64,000 nt of DNA from Ophiocordyceps camponoti-saundersi (nom. inval.) (Eukaryota; Ascomycota; Sordariomycetes; Hypocreales; Ophiocordycipitaceae): assembly GCA_003339415.1 (NCBI GenBank), contig PDHQ01000155.1, positions 1 to 64,000 on the forward strand. The letters run 5' to 3'. The translations under genes and the position numbers were made by a program. The notes beneath the pieces were generated by a model. That model worked only from the letters and a program-made list of their open reading frames with translations, ran no database searches and was not told where the DNA came from. This document shows, one piece after another, positions 48,960 through 61,162 of the stretch (its first letter is position 1; each line of letters begins with the position of its first letter).

Positions 48960-51900
48960 AATACGCTTTTTAATATAATCCTACTACTAGCTATTTTACT
49001 ATATATTTCCTAATAACTTACTTATTATTATACGTAGCTAATTTATATAAAGCCTTAAAGTAATTAAAAGCGGCGGTGCTTTTAAGTTCTATTAAAAGTT
49101 CTTATATTAGGTTTTAATAACCTTTTTATTTAACGAAGGCCTCCTATCTCCTACCTCTACTTACTTTCTTTTATCTAGCTAAGACGATCTTTTTAATTTC
49201 CTATTCTTCCTCCCTATTAATTAGTATTATAAAAGGCTATAAATTAGTAACTTTTTATCCGGGTAAGGGGTCTAAAGCTACCCTCTTAAGTAAATTTATA
49301 CTAAAGCGATTATAAGCTCCTATTAGTAATCCTATAAGTTTAATAAGGGAAGGGTTAATAACTTACGCTACCGTAAACTTAGCGTTCTTTTAATCGAGCT
49401 TTTTTTTAAGCCTTACGCTAGGGAAATTATATAAATTAAGCTAAACTTTATTACTAACTTTAAAGCGCTTAGCCGCTTATTAATTCTTATTAGCTTAGAA
49501 CTCCTAAGTTTATAAAGATAAAATATCGGTAGCCTAATATAAGTTTATTACTTATTATAATTATTTTACAAATTCCTCGGCCTAGCTTTTAGGATTCCTT
49601 ATTAATAATTACGAAATATCTAGGTTTAATAATACTATTATTAAAGCTTAGAATTTATAAGTTACGAAGAATAGTATTATTCTTATAGCCGAGTAAACTC
49701 TACTATTTAGCGTAAGCTAAGCTATAAGAAGCTATTTATCCTAATTATCTTAATTATAAAAAATTACCGCTTAGAGGTAAGCTTATATATTTTAATTAAC
49801 CCTCTCGTATCCTCTATTAGTTTATAGATAATAAGCTATATTAAGTATTTAATTAATCTTATAAAGTTAGTAAAGATAGCTTTAGAATTCGCTTATTTAG
49901 TTAGTTCCTTTATTACTTATAATAGTACTTAGCTACTAATAAAACCGTATAAAATATTAGAGAAACCGCTCTATATAAAGCGGAGCGTCTATTAAAGGTA
50001 TCGGCTTAAGTAAGATCTTTTTACTAAGGCGGTCTTTAATTACCTATAAGTGCCTATTTCCGTATTTTATAAGTAAAAAGTTTATTATAAAATCTATTTA
50101 TATATATCGGTAAAATTAATCTAAAATAAGTAATAACTTAAGGAGGGTAGCTTAATATTATTTCTAGGCCTTAGTTTTACTATAAGTATTATAATTCTTA
50201 AGGAATTAACGAACGTATTATTATTAAAGCGGCTAGAAGAAATCGCGGGTTATAAGGGCTACCGTACCTTCCCTCTTAAAATAACTAACTAAGGCTAAGT
50301 TATAGATTATTTAGATAAGATAATTCCGTAATATATTAAGTAGGGAGGCTAGTACCTTCTTAGAGTCTTTTATTATAGTAACCGGGGCTCCTAAAACTTA
50401 AAGCTTATTACGGAAACGTAGTCTTCTTTTAGCGTTAATATAATAATTTATAATTTAAACTTTAAGTTATAGCTTTAGAGGTAATAAGCGGTCTCCTTTT
50501 ACTATAGCTTAGTATATTTCCTAGAAAACTAAGTCTTATAATACTATCCTATTCTAAAGTTCCTAAAGCTTATTATCGGAGAAGACTTAAGTTTCTAGTA
50601 AATCGTTATTTCGTAAATTTATAGCGTTTTCTATAGCTATATTTATATTTTATTATCTATTTTCGCCTTCCTCCTTTTCTAAGATATTAGTAAGGTCCCT
50701 AAAAGTATCGATTACTATCGCTTATAGGTAGAATTATAAGGCTTCTTCGGGAATTATCTATAAAAAGCGGGCGTCCTCTTTTTCCGTAATTAAGGGTTTA
50801 TCCTAATCCTTACGGGAAAGGGCGTCTAAGACCGCGGCTTATTTACTAAGTTAATAACGGATTTTAAAGTTAAATCGTAATAGGTACTTAGCCTAATAAG
50901 CTTATTATTCCGAGAGGTGCTAGCGAGTTATAAAATACTTTAAGTTTTTATAATTAGTAATAATATCGAAGCTATTATAATTACGTAGTTTAGCATACTA
51001 TTATTCTAAGTATCTAATAATCGCTAATATTTCTTTATTATATATTAAATAGTTATATTCGGCTATATTTATTTTTACGAAAAAGAACGCTACCGGTTAT
51101 TTCTATCCTTCTCGTTCCTAGTAAAGATAACCTCCTATAATATAAGCGCTAGTATTTACCTCTAAAAACGTAGGGTCCCCGAAGTTCTATTTTACTAGTA
51201 AAAGGGCTTTCGTAAATAGATTCTTAACTTCCTAGAAAGCTTATTCCTAATCTAATCCCTAAATAAATTTTACCCCTTTTTTCGTTAGATTTATTAATAG
51301 TTCTACTACTTTAGTAAAATCCGTAATAAAGAGTTAGTAGAAATTAGCAAAACTTAGGAATCCGCGAAAGCTTTTAAAGGAAGTTAGCGTAGCTTAGTTA
51401 ATAATTATTTTAATCTTTTCCAGGTTTGCTTAAAGCTTAACCTTTACTAGTATTATAAATCCTAAGTATTTTACCTTCTTAACTACGAATTCGCACTTAT
51501 CTAAGTTTAAATAAAGCTTATATTTTTAGAGCTTATAGAGAACTAAGTATACCTTACGGAAATAGTCCTTTTTAATATTATTAGAATAGATAATAATATT
51601 ATTAATATAGGCCGAGTAAAACTTATTAAGATACGGCTAGAGGATACTATTAATATATCTCTAAAAGGTGGCAAAAGCCCCTATAAGTCCGAATAGGGTA
51701 ACTATTTATTTAAAGAGGCTATATTAGGTTCGAAATACTATTTTCTATTCCTCTTTTTTAGTAATCTATACCTTATAAAAAGCTTATATAATATCTAGCT
51801 TTATAAGCTATTAAGACTTAGCTAATAACTAAAGGGTATTACTAAGTAAAAAAAGCGGGTATCTATCTAAAACTATAATCGCGTTTAGTGCACGGAAATT

Positions 51901-54313
51901 TATATAAAACCGTAATCCTCCCTTAAGTTTCCTTACGAAGAGGACTAGGGCACCTACGGGCAAGCTACTAGGTCGGATAAAGCTTTTCTAAAAGAGGTCT
52001 CGTAATATCTTTTTAAGGATAAGTAATTCCTCCCTTAATATATTATAAAAAGAGCCGAATAAGATCTAAAATTCTTTACTATCTACTTTTTTCTTAAGTA
52101 GTATATAGTAATCTATATTTTTTTTATATAAATTTAACTTATCTATTTCCTATTTATAGAAAAGGGGAAGTATATTATAAAATTCTATTAAGATCTATTC
52201 TTATAGTTAGTTATTTATTAAGGGAATCTTATCTTATAACGCTTTCTCTATATTTTTAACTCTTACCGCTTAGATCTCTAGGTATTCGGTAGGGTCTTTC
52301 TTCTAATAGCGTAGTTCTTTTTACCTCCTCCTTACTTCTCCGACGAAAGTTAAGCTATAAAGGTATACCGCGTTCGAGATCTCCTTTATTAATTAAAAGC
52401 GAGTACTAGTAACCCGTACCTATTACTATAAATCTCTATACTATACTTATTTTTCGTAAAGGACTAAGTAAGATTTTATATATTATAGCTAAGGCTTACT
52501 AAGAATAATCGGGAAATCGAGATCTAATATTATATATACTATAATTAATTAACTAAAGCTATTTATCTTAAATAAGAGCTAAGTAATATTTAATATTTTT
52601 AGTCCGCTTATTATTACTCTTTTTACTTATTAAGTTAGGATTCTTTCTATTAATATTTATAAGTTTTATATTAGCTACGGGTATATTATAAAATAGCTTT
52701 TATAGCTTTTATTAACTAATATATTTATTAGTTTTAAGTTATTTAAAATTACGGGAATCTTAGTAGATAGGGCTTATAGTTTAGAATAGAGGATATTTTT
52801 CTCTTCCTCTATTTATATTACCTTATCCTCTAGGACGCTACGATATTCCGGAGCTATTTTTTTCCTTAATTATTATCGGAATTATATTCCTTAATCTAAG
52901 GTAAGATTTCTATATAGTTAATACGGGTTTCTCCTAAAGCTTTTTATTATAGCTTTTATAAAAGTTAGAAATTATAGTTATATATAAGGTATATATTTAT
53001 TCTATACTTAATATAAAAACTTAATATTTTACGTTATTCTAATATTAATCTTTTTACTTACTTAGCTTAAGGGGTATTTTATAATACTTAGGTAGGAGTC
53101 TTATTATAACCGCCTTCCTTTCCTTTTAGCTTTTTTTTTTCTTATCTTTTATCGTATTTATTAAAATATCCCTATCTATATCTTTTCCTATATTTAGGTT
53201 TACGGGAACGCCCCTAGCGCCTCCTAAGTATTTATTCGGGTTAGGTTAATATTTCTTAGCCGCCTTAAGGAAGCGTAAGGTTTATTTAAAAGACTAAGTA
53301 AGACTCTATAAGCGATTAATAAATAGAGAGTATTCGTAAGGTATATCGATAATAACTAGAAAATCTTAAAGTATTAGGGAAAAGGCCCCGCGTAGCTAAG
53401 TTAGTTTTGCGGAATTATCCTAACCTATAAATCTAATAGCGATTACTAAGACCTTTTCGAATTTAGGAATAAAGTCGCTAAATATCTATTTATTACGGTA
53501 AACTAAAGTCCGAAGCTTATCTTAAGCCTTTTTTCGTTCCTAAACGTTACTAAAAGTTCGATAAAGGTAGTTAAAGAAGTCCTTCGGGTGCCTCTTTTTA
53601 TTAAAGCTACTAGATTACTAGAAGGCTAATATTTTCCGTATTTTATCCTTAGAAAGGTAATTTAGGATCCGTACCTAAATATAATCCGTATTACTAGCTT
53701 TACTTTAAAGCTTATCGATATTATATTAGTAAACTAGCTAGCTTATAAAAAAGTAAAAGGAATTTAGTAATCTATTTTACTTAAGCTAAGGTTTTTTCTA
53801 TCTTACGAGGGCTACGTCGATCTAAGCTTAGTTAAGCGTAGCTTTAGTAAAGGTTAGTTTAATAAGGTTTATTCGTAATATTTCCTTAAAAGCGTCCGCA
53901 CGCGCGGCTATAAGTTACTTTACGTATTCCGCTTCCTTTATCGCGAGAAAAATTATAGCTTATTATTAGATAGTAGATTATACTTCTTATAATATAGCTT
54001 TTTACTCCGCTTCCTTATTTACGAGAAAGGTATTAGCTTATTCCTTAAAGTGCTATTCTACGTACTTTAAGATCTATTAATAATATTCCTTCCTATCCTT
54101 TATTATATATTATATTACCTATATTTATTATTCTAATTACTAAACTTATAGCTCTCGCTATAAGGGTTATTAATATCTACTAAGGCTAGCCTAAGATTAC
54201 TAAAGCCCTTCTATTTAGTCCTATAAGTTAGCTATTCCGATCCGATCTAATCTAATTAATCTATTAATATTAAAAATAAGAGTAGAAATCTATAAGAAAA
54301 AGATACGTAATTT
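48960..54313 (-). pseudogene. chromovirus III-b gag-pol remnant
   Basis: Mirror image of III-a. The chromodomain is at about 49040-49220, integrase at about 49690-50310, RNase H at about 50920-51210, and reverse transcriptase at about 51530-52060 with the active-site box near 51580-51610. Protease is at about 52480-52750 and gag at about 53050-53640. The sequence AAATTACGTATC just inside the right LTR marks the primer-binding site. RIP stops are frequent, although some TG/CA survive (for example near 51420 and 53405), so this copy is slightly less mutated. Confidence 0.85.
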
Positions 54314-54613
54314 TATTATAAGATTAGTTAAAGAGGTGCTTATTTACTAAGCTATATATAATAATAATTATATATAACGAGCTTCTAAGGAAGCCGCACT
54401 TTAGCGTGCTAAATAGCTATATATACCGCTCTTTCCTTTAGAGCCTATTTGCCTCCCCGTTTAACTATCTTTTCCGTTCCGTTCCTTCTAATCCTTCCGC
54501 TGCGGGCCTCTAGGCCGGATAGCAGCAGCCTTATCGTTTAATCGCGAGGCTAATCCGTAAGTCTAATATTTAGGTTAATAACCCGAATATAATATAAGGG
54601 CTAGACCTTAATA
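54314..54613 (-). repeat. 5' LTR of chromovirus III-b (300 bp)
   Basis: Reverse complement of the III-a LTR. It keeps GGGCCTCTAGGCCGG and GCAGCAGCC unmutated, so it is the best-preserved LTR of the family here. Confidence 0.92.
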
Positions 54614-54618
54614 TATAT

Positions 54619-57600
54619 AAAGCTAATAAAGTATATAAGCTTATAATTAGCTAGTTATTTTAATTATATTAAGGCTTAATATAAATATTAAGAGGTAAGT
54701 AAAATTAAAAGTTAAAGGTAAAGTTAAAGTTAAAGCTTAAAATACTAACTAAGTTATAAATATATTTAAAAAAGCTATATACCGTTATAATAAGAATAAT
54801 ATAATATATTAATAAAAGAGGATAGCTAAATAGCTTACTAATAAATATAAAGTAATATAAAATAAAATAAAGTTTTAAATATAGCTAATAATAAATAATA
54901 GGAAAAAATCTAAATTAACTTATATAATATATAAAAGTAAAATAAAATATTAAAGCTCTAATTTAATAAGATAATAATAATACCTTTAGTAAGCGCCCTA
55001 ATAAAGTTAGCTGCCTTAATAGCTACTTTTAATATTACTCTTACTATTATAATTATTAACGCTTCTCCTTAGAAGTTTTATATATTAATATTAATTTACT
55101 TTAAAATATTTAGTAAATAAATAATTATTAATATTAGTAAAGTAAAAGGTAAGGAAAAGGGCGGAATAATAATAATAATAATAGTAATAATAAATATAAT
55201 AATTAAATTATAAGTAAAGGTAATAATAATAGTAAATATAAAAAAGAAAATAAAAGCGGTAATAAGGAGCGTAAGAGTAGAGGCGCTAGTTTAGATAATA
55301 ATAGCTATAATAATAATAGTAAAGTTAATAATAAAAGTAAAAAAAGTAATAATAATAATAGTAAAAATATTTATAATAATAATAACTAATATTATTATTA
55401 TTAGCTTAAAAAACCTTATTATATTATTCTTATAAAAGTTTTAGTTAAATATATATTTAAAAATATTAAATATTTAATTTATTATATATAATATAATATA
55501 TAATTTTAACTAAATATAAAATAATATTAATTAAAAAATAATAAATTATATTAAAGTTAACTAATTTAAATATATTTTAAAAAATATTATTAAAATTTAA
55601 TATATTTATAACTTAAATCTATTAAAGCTAAAGCTAAAGTTAAAAATAAAGCTAAAAATAAAAAATAAGGCGGTAGCTTAAATATTAATTTTTATTATAT
55701 TAATATTAAGAAATAAATTAAAATAAATAATAATTTAAGAAAATAAGGAGAGGGCGAATAAAGTTAAGGGGGTAAGCGGAGCGGAGAAGGTAAGTAATAT
55801 AAAGAAAAGTAAGGAGGAGTAGGAAGCGGGGGAGATAAAAGCTAGAAAAGCGGCGAAAAAAAAGTTAAAGCTTAAGCTAAACCTTATTCGAATATTAAAA
55901 TTATTTCTTACGGAATCCGCGTTAATAGCGTTAAAATATATAGCGGAGAGTAATAATAATAGCTTAAAAAATAAGCTTATAAAAATTAGAGGTACTATTA
56001 AGCGCGGAAAATAAAGTAAAAAGCGGGGTAAGAAAAGGGGTAAAAAAGCTAAGCGGGCTAAGTAAAGCTAAGTAAAATAAAAAGTAAAGCTAAAAGCGCG
56101 GTATAAAGTAAATAAATAGTAATAATTATATAGTAAAGATATTAAAAACTATCTTTTATAGCTAAACTTTATATTTAAGTATTTTAATATATTTAAATAT
56201 TATAAAATAATAAAAAAAAGTTAAATTAATAAAAGCGTTATAAATAAATAAATTATAAAATAAAAAAGCTTATAATAGCTTTATAGCTAAAAGCCTTATT
56301 AAAGTTTTTATAATTTTAAATTAAATTTATAGGAAATATTAGTAAAAGTATCCTTTTATAAATAATTAATTTATAATATAAAGTAAAATAAGCTATTATT
56401 TTATTTTTTTTATTATTATAAAAGTAATAAAGAGTTATAATTATAAGAGTATTATAAATATAAAAAAACCTATTAAGGCTAATTTTACTATTATAAAGCT
56501 AAGTTAAGGCGCTATTTAAAAATTTTAGAAATCTTTAATAAATTTATAAAGCGTTATTAAGTTTTAATTAAGGTAATTTATTAATAAAATATCCGAAGAA
56601 CTAGCTATATTTTTAAAGCTTTCCTTTTTTAAAGTTTTAGTAAAGTTACTATTTTTTATAAAAATAAGCTTTTAAAATCTTAAGGGACTAAGAGGCGATA
56701 TCTAAGATTTATACTGAAATAGTAAAAAAGGATTAAAAAGATTTAAAAAAATATAAGCGGGGCGGGGCTAACTTTTATAATATTAGCGAAAATATATAAT
56801 AATTTTTTTAGAGGCGGAGTAAATATAAGCTATAAGCTTTTTATTATAAAAGAATTAATAGCTATAAATAGCGTAGTATAATAAGTAAATATTAATAAAA
56901 AAGATAAAAGTTTTAGACTTTATATAATAAGAAAGGGTTACTTAATATATTTTAAAAATAATATAGAGGTATTTAAACTAAGTTATAGCTAGCTATTAAA
57001 AGATAAAGCTTTTAAGTTTTTTACTTAGCGGGGTTAGAGCGGAGTAAATTATAGCGCTAAAGGTGATTATAAACTTAATAACTTTAATATAAATTTCCCT
57101 TACTTAAAGGAGTAAAAAGCTTTAAATAAATAAAGTAAGCTTAGTTAAAGCTAGCTATTAATAAGCGAGCTTTTTTATAAAATAATAAAAATATAACTTT
57201 TACTAAAATTTATAATAAATCTAAACCTTAAATATATATATTTCTTATATAAGTTAAATAATATTCTTATTAAGGATTAGCAGAGTTATATTAGTAAAGT
57301 AAGCTTTTATAAAATAAAGGAATTTACTTTTAAATAGCTAAAAAGTTATTTTATACTTTATTACCTAATTAAAGTAAATATTTTAAGCTTATTTAAGCTA
57401 ATAGCGAACTTAAGTAAAGATATACTTAATATTAAAAATATTAATATTATTTATAAATTTAATAGTAAATATATTAGTTACTTATTCTAAGCGCTTATAA
57501 AAAGATAAGATATATAAGATAAATAATACCGAAAAGAGCGGAAAGCTTTAAGGGACTTTAATAAAAATAAGGAAAAAGTTTAATAATTTACTATTAACTT

Positions 57601-60600
57601 TTAAGCGGGAGGTATAGTTAAAAAAGGAAAAGTAAAAAAAAGCTATAATTTATTTAAAAAAGCTAAGAAAGTTAAGGATTTCTATTAGCTTAAAATATAA
57701 AATATAGTTAAAAGCGCTTATTATATTTAATATTAAAAAAAAAGTAAAGCTTTAAAAGCTTTAAATAATATAAATAAACTTTATTAAAAAAAAAATAAGG
57801 CGCTATTAGTAAACTAATTAAGCTAGTTACTTATTTAACCTTATAATAAGATTCCTATAAACTCCGCTATATAGGATATTTTCTTCGCTATTATAGTTTT
57901 AAAGATCTTATTTATAATATTAAGAAAGGAAATAAGATAATAGCTACTCGGAGTTTAATAAACCTTTAAGCTTTTTCCCGCTTTCTAAAAAACTATAATA
58001 TTAAAAGTCTAATATTAAATAAAGAAATATCTATAAATAATATATTTTTAAAAAAGCTTAGTTAAAATTATTATAAAGGGTTATTTATAACTTTTTAAGA
58101 ACCTAATAAGGATATTATTAAGCTTAGTAAATTTTTATAATATAATATTAAAAATAATAAATTAGATTTATTTTTAGTAACTTAGGAGGGAATATTTATT
58201 AAGGGGAAGGGGTTAGAAATAGGAAAATATAAGGTATTTTCTAAAAAATAAGGAAAAAACTTATAAATTAAAAGCTTTAATTTTTCGGAGAAAAATAATT
58301 AAAAAATAAAGTTTATATTTTATTAAAAACAAAAAATATATATAAGTTTTAAAAAAGCCTAGCTATAAAGTTTTACTTACCGGGCTATAAACTATATAAT
58401 ATTAAAGTTACCGCTTAAAAAGGTAAAAAATTACCTTTAATTATTTTTTTTCGCTTTTTTTATAAGTAATTTTTATTATATTATAATATTATAATATATT
58501 TATTAATAATTAAAGTTTCGCTATATTTCTTAATACCGCTTAGTATATTTTATATTTAAAATTATAAAAATAATTTTTAAAATTTATTATAAGTATAAAT
58601 AAAAATTATATTATTAAGGTAATTTTAAAACTATTAAGTTAGCTATAATATTTAATTATTTATATAGCTATAATATTAACTTTTTAATATTTACTTTAAA
58701 CTCCGCTTAAATAATAAAAAATAAAAAGCAGTTTTTTATTTTTATTTATAAGATATTAGAGTTAATATATTTTTAGCGCGGTATTAAGGTAAAGTTTAAA
58801 AAAAAAGTAATAAATAACGTAAATTAGGGGATATAATTAAAGCTAAAAAAATTAAAATCTAAGCTAAGGTATATAAGGGAATAATTAAGCATATTTTAAA
58901 TTAGGTTAATAATATTAGCTTATCGCTTATATACCTCCTAAGTAATTTTATAGGAAAAGGTAAGGAGTTTAAGGCGGAGTTAATAAAAAGCGGAAAAAAG
59001 CTCCGTAAAATAAGGGGAGGTATATTCGTAAAGGTTCTAAGAGGGGTAATAAGCGTGAAAATTACTAAGAATAACTAATAAAGCGGAGGCGGAGGCGGAG
59101 TATAAGGAGGGAGGAGGAGAAAGTAAGTATAAAAAAAGTTTAGCGTATATTTTAAATAGTAGGGAGTAAATAGTAAATACTTAGGGCTTATTATAAAAGG
59201 AAACTTTAATAAAGTTAAGCTTTATAAGAAAATCTTAGTTACTAATTTTATATTATTTATATATATAAAGAAAGGCCTTATTTTTATTTTAAATAAAGTA
59301 ATAAGAAGCGAGTTTAAAAAGTAAAGGGTAATTATATATATTAAGCTAGAATTTTTATATAGCGATAATATTATAGCTTTTTTTACTAAATAAGGTAAGC
59401 TAAATAAAATAGTTAATCTTTTATATATTTTATAATAAGGTTATAATTTTTATAAAGATTAAATATTAAGAATAGTTATTTATAATTATTTTAATTATAT
59501 AAACTTTATTAATATAAACTTTACTTAAGATTATTATAAGGCTAGTTATAAGTTATAAAGTTTATTATATAGCTTATAGCTTTTATACGTATTATTAAGT
59601 TAGGAGCTTTTTAGGGAGACTTAAGTAAATAGCGTATTATAAAAAAATCGCTAAAATATATATTTAAGGGATTTATAATATACTCGCTTTCTTAAAAAAA
59701 TTATAATAAAGCTTTTGCTATTTTTATAAAGTTACTACTAAGTAAAGGCCGGAGGTTAAGTAGCTTATAATAATTAAAAAAAGTAAAGTTTATTAAAAAA
59801 GCTAAACTTAGTATAGCTTTATTTTTTTTAAGACTCTAAGTAATCTTTTAACTATATAAAATATATACTCTTATATAAAATATAATAATAAGGTTTTTCT
59901 CTTTTCTATATAAGGTAATTTTCTTCTCTACTATTATATAAAGTAGCTATATAATATTTATATTAAAGGGGCTCTTAGTAATATTTAGTAATATACTTAA
60001 ATTAGAAATATTTATAATATTACTTAAAATATATAAAATCCTTATAAAATTTATAATAAATTATCTCTGCGTTTATAATTACTTTATTTAAGTAAAGCTT
60101 ATTTATATTTTTTATATTATTAAAGCTTATAATAAAATAAGTCCGTAAGGCTTTTTTATTAGTAATATACTAAAATTAAAGCGCTTTTACTTAAATTATA
60201 TTAACTTTATTTACCTTCTTAATAATACTAAGTAGCGCGTTATAATTATAATTAGCTATTAAGGTTTAAATACCTTTAATAATAATAATATAAGTTTAGT
60301 ATATATACTTAGCTTTTATTTTAAAAGCTTAAGCTACTTATTTATTTTTAAAAGTAAAATTTTTATATTTTAAGTTAAATATAATAATAAAATTACCGCT
60401 AAAAAGTTAATATATAATAATTATTATAAAATAGCTTATAGCTTTATTAACTTTCTAGATAATTTTTTAAGGAGAGGGCGCTAAAACCTTATTAATTATT
60501 AAAATATCTTTTACCGATATAACTACCTCCCTTTTTATTTTTATAAGAACCGGCTATATAAAGGGCGCTATAAGGAGGATAAAGTTCGAGGCGGAGTTTA

Positions 60601-61151
60601 TAATTACGCTAGCCTAAGTTAAAGCTTCGAGGGCGGAGTCTAACTTCTTACTTATTACCTTATAAAAAGCAGCCTCGATTAACTTTTAAATAATATAAGA
60701 GATAATAATAGGAAAGCTAAATAAATTCTTAGAGGCTTATTAGCGTTATTAAAGCTTAGTAAATATTATATTAAAGATACCTTATATAGGGTAAAAATCT
60801 TATATAGAGATTACTTTAGTAAGTTTTTTATATATAAATTTTAAGATAAAATTTATTAAGGTTTAAAAAATATTAATAAATAAGTAATTAGAGTTAATAG
60901 CGGTATTAAATTAACCTTTACTTATATATAGGTATTATCGGGATTAGTTAAGCCCCTTAGTTCTATTATTAAATATTATCGGTATTAATAATAAACTAAG
61001 AGGCGGACCGCCTTATAACTTTACGTTTAAGGTTATTCCCTTAGCGGAGTTAAACTCTAAGAAGTAGAAAGTATTAAATTCTTATAATATTATAGCGTTA
61101 AGTATAAATAGGGACCCCGATTATTTAAAGTTATAAAAAGTTATTCTTATA
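54619..61151. pseudogene. insertion G, right part: RIP-destroyed, product not recognised
   Basis: 6.5 kb of RIP-mutated sequence. Lysine-rich read-through (about 55610-55670) and several protein-like plus-strand stretches can be seen, notably about 57880-58270 (KKGNKIIATRSLINL, NKDIIKLSKFL, GIFIKGKGLEIGKYK) and about 60530-61130 (GYIKGAIRRIKFEAEFIITL). GC-richer GGAGG/GCGGAG clusters lie near 55750-56040 and 59085-59120. I found no reverse transcriptase, transposase DDE/DDD or helicase motif. More than one old insertion could be hidden here. Confidence 0.4.
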
Positions 61152-61162
61152 CTTAGTATATT

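Larger units (their letters stand above)
46990..54613 (-). mobile_element. chromovirus III-b (Ty3/gypsy), complete, minus strand, TSD TATAT
   Basis: 7,624 bp with two LTRs of exactly 300 bp (46990-47289 and 54314-54613) and TATAT on both sides (46985-46989 and 54614-54618; low complexity, but in register). The order is as in III-a, reversed: antisense segment, chromodomain, integrase, RNase H, RT, protease, gag towards the right. It is nested in insertion G and RIP-broken throughout. Confidence 0.92.
46264..61151. mobile_element. insertion G in F(+)2, unclassified, hosting chromovirus III-b
   Basis: Breaks F(+)2 and is flanked by an 11-bp direct repeat, CTTAGTATATT (46253-46263 and 61152-61162). 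Without III-b it is about 7.3 kb. The two ends share no LTR-like sequence. The left end is T-rich (TTTTATTTTATTTATTTATA), which would be the A-rich tail of a LINE in minus orientation, and a variable-length duplication also suits a LINE. However, no LINE reverse transcriptase was seen. A DNA transposon, or a 5-bp CTTAG duplication with TATA ends, is also possible. Confidence 0.5.
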
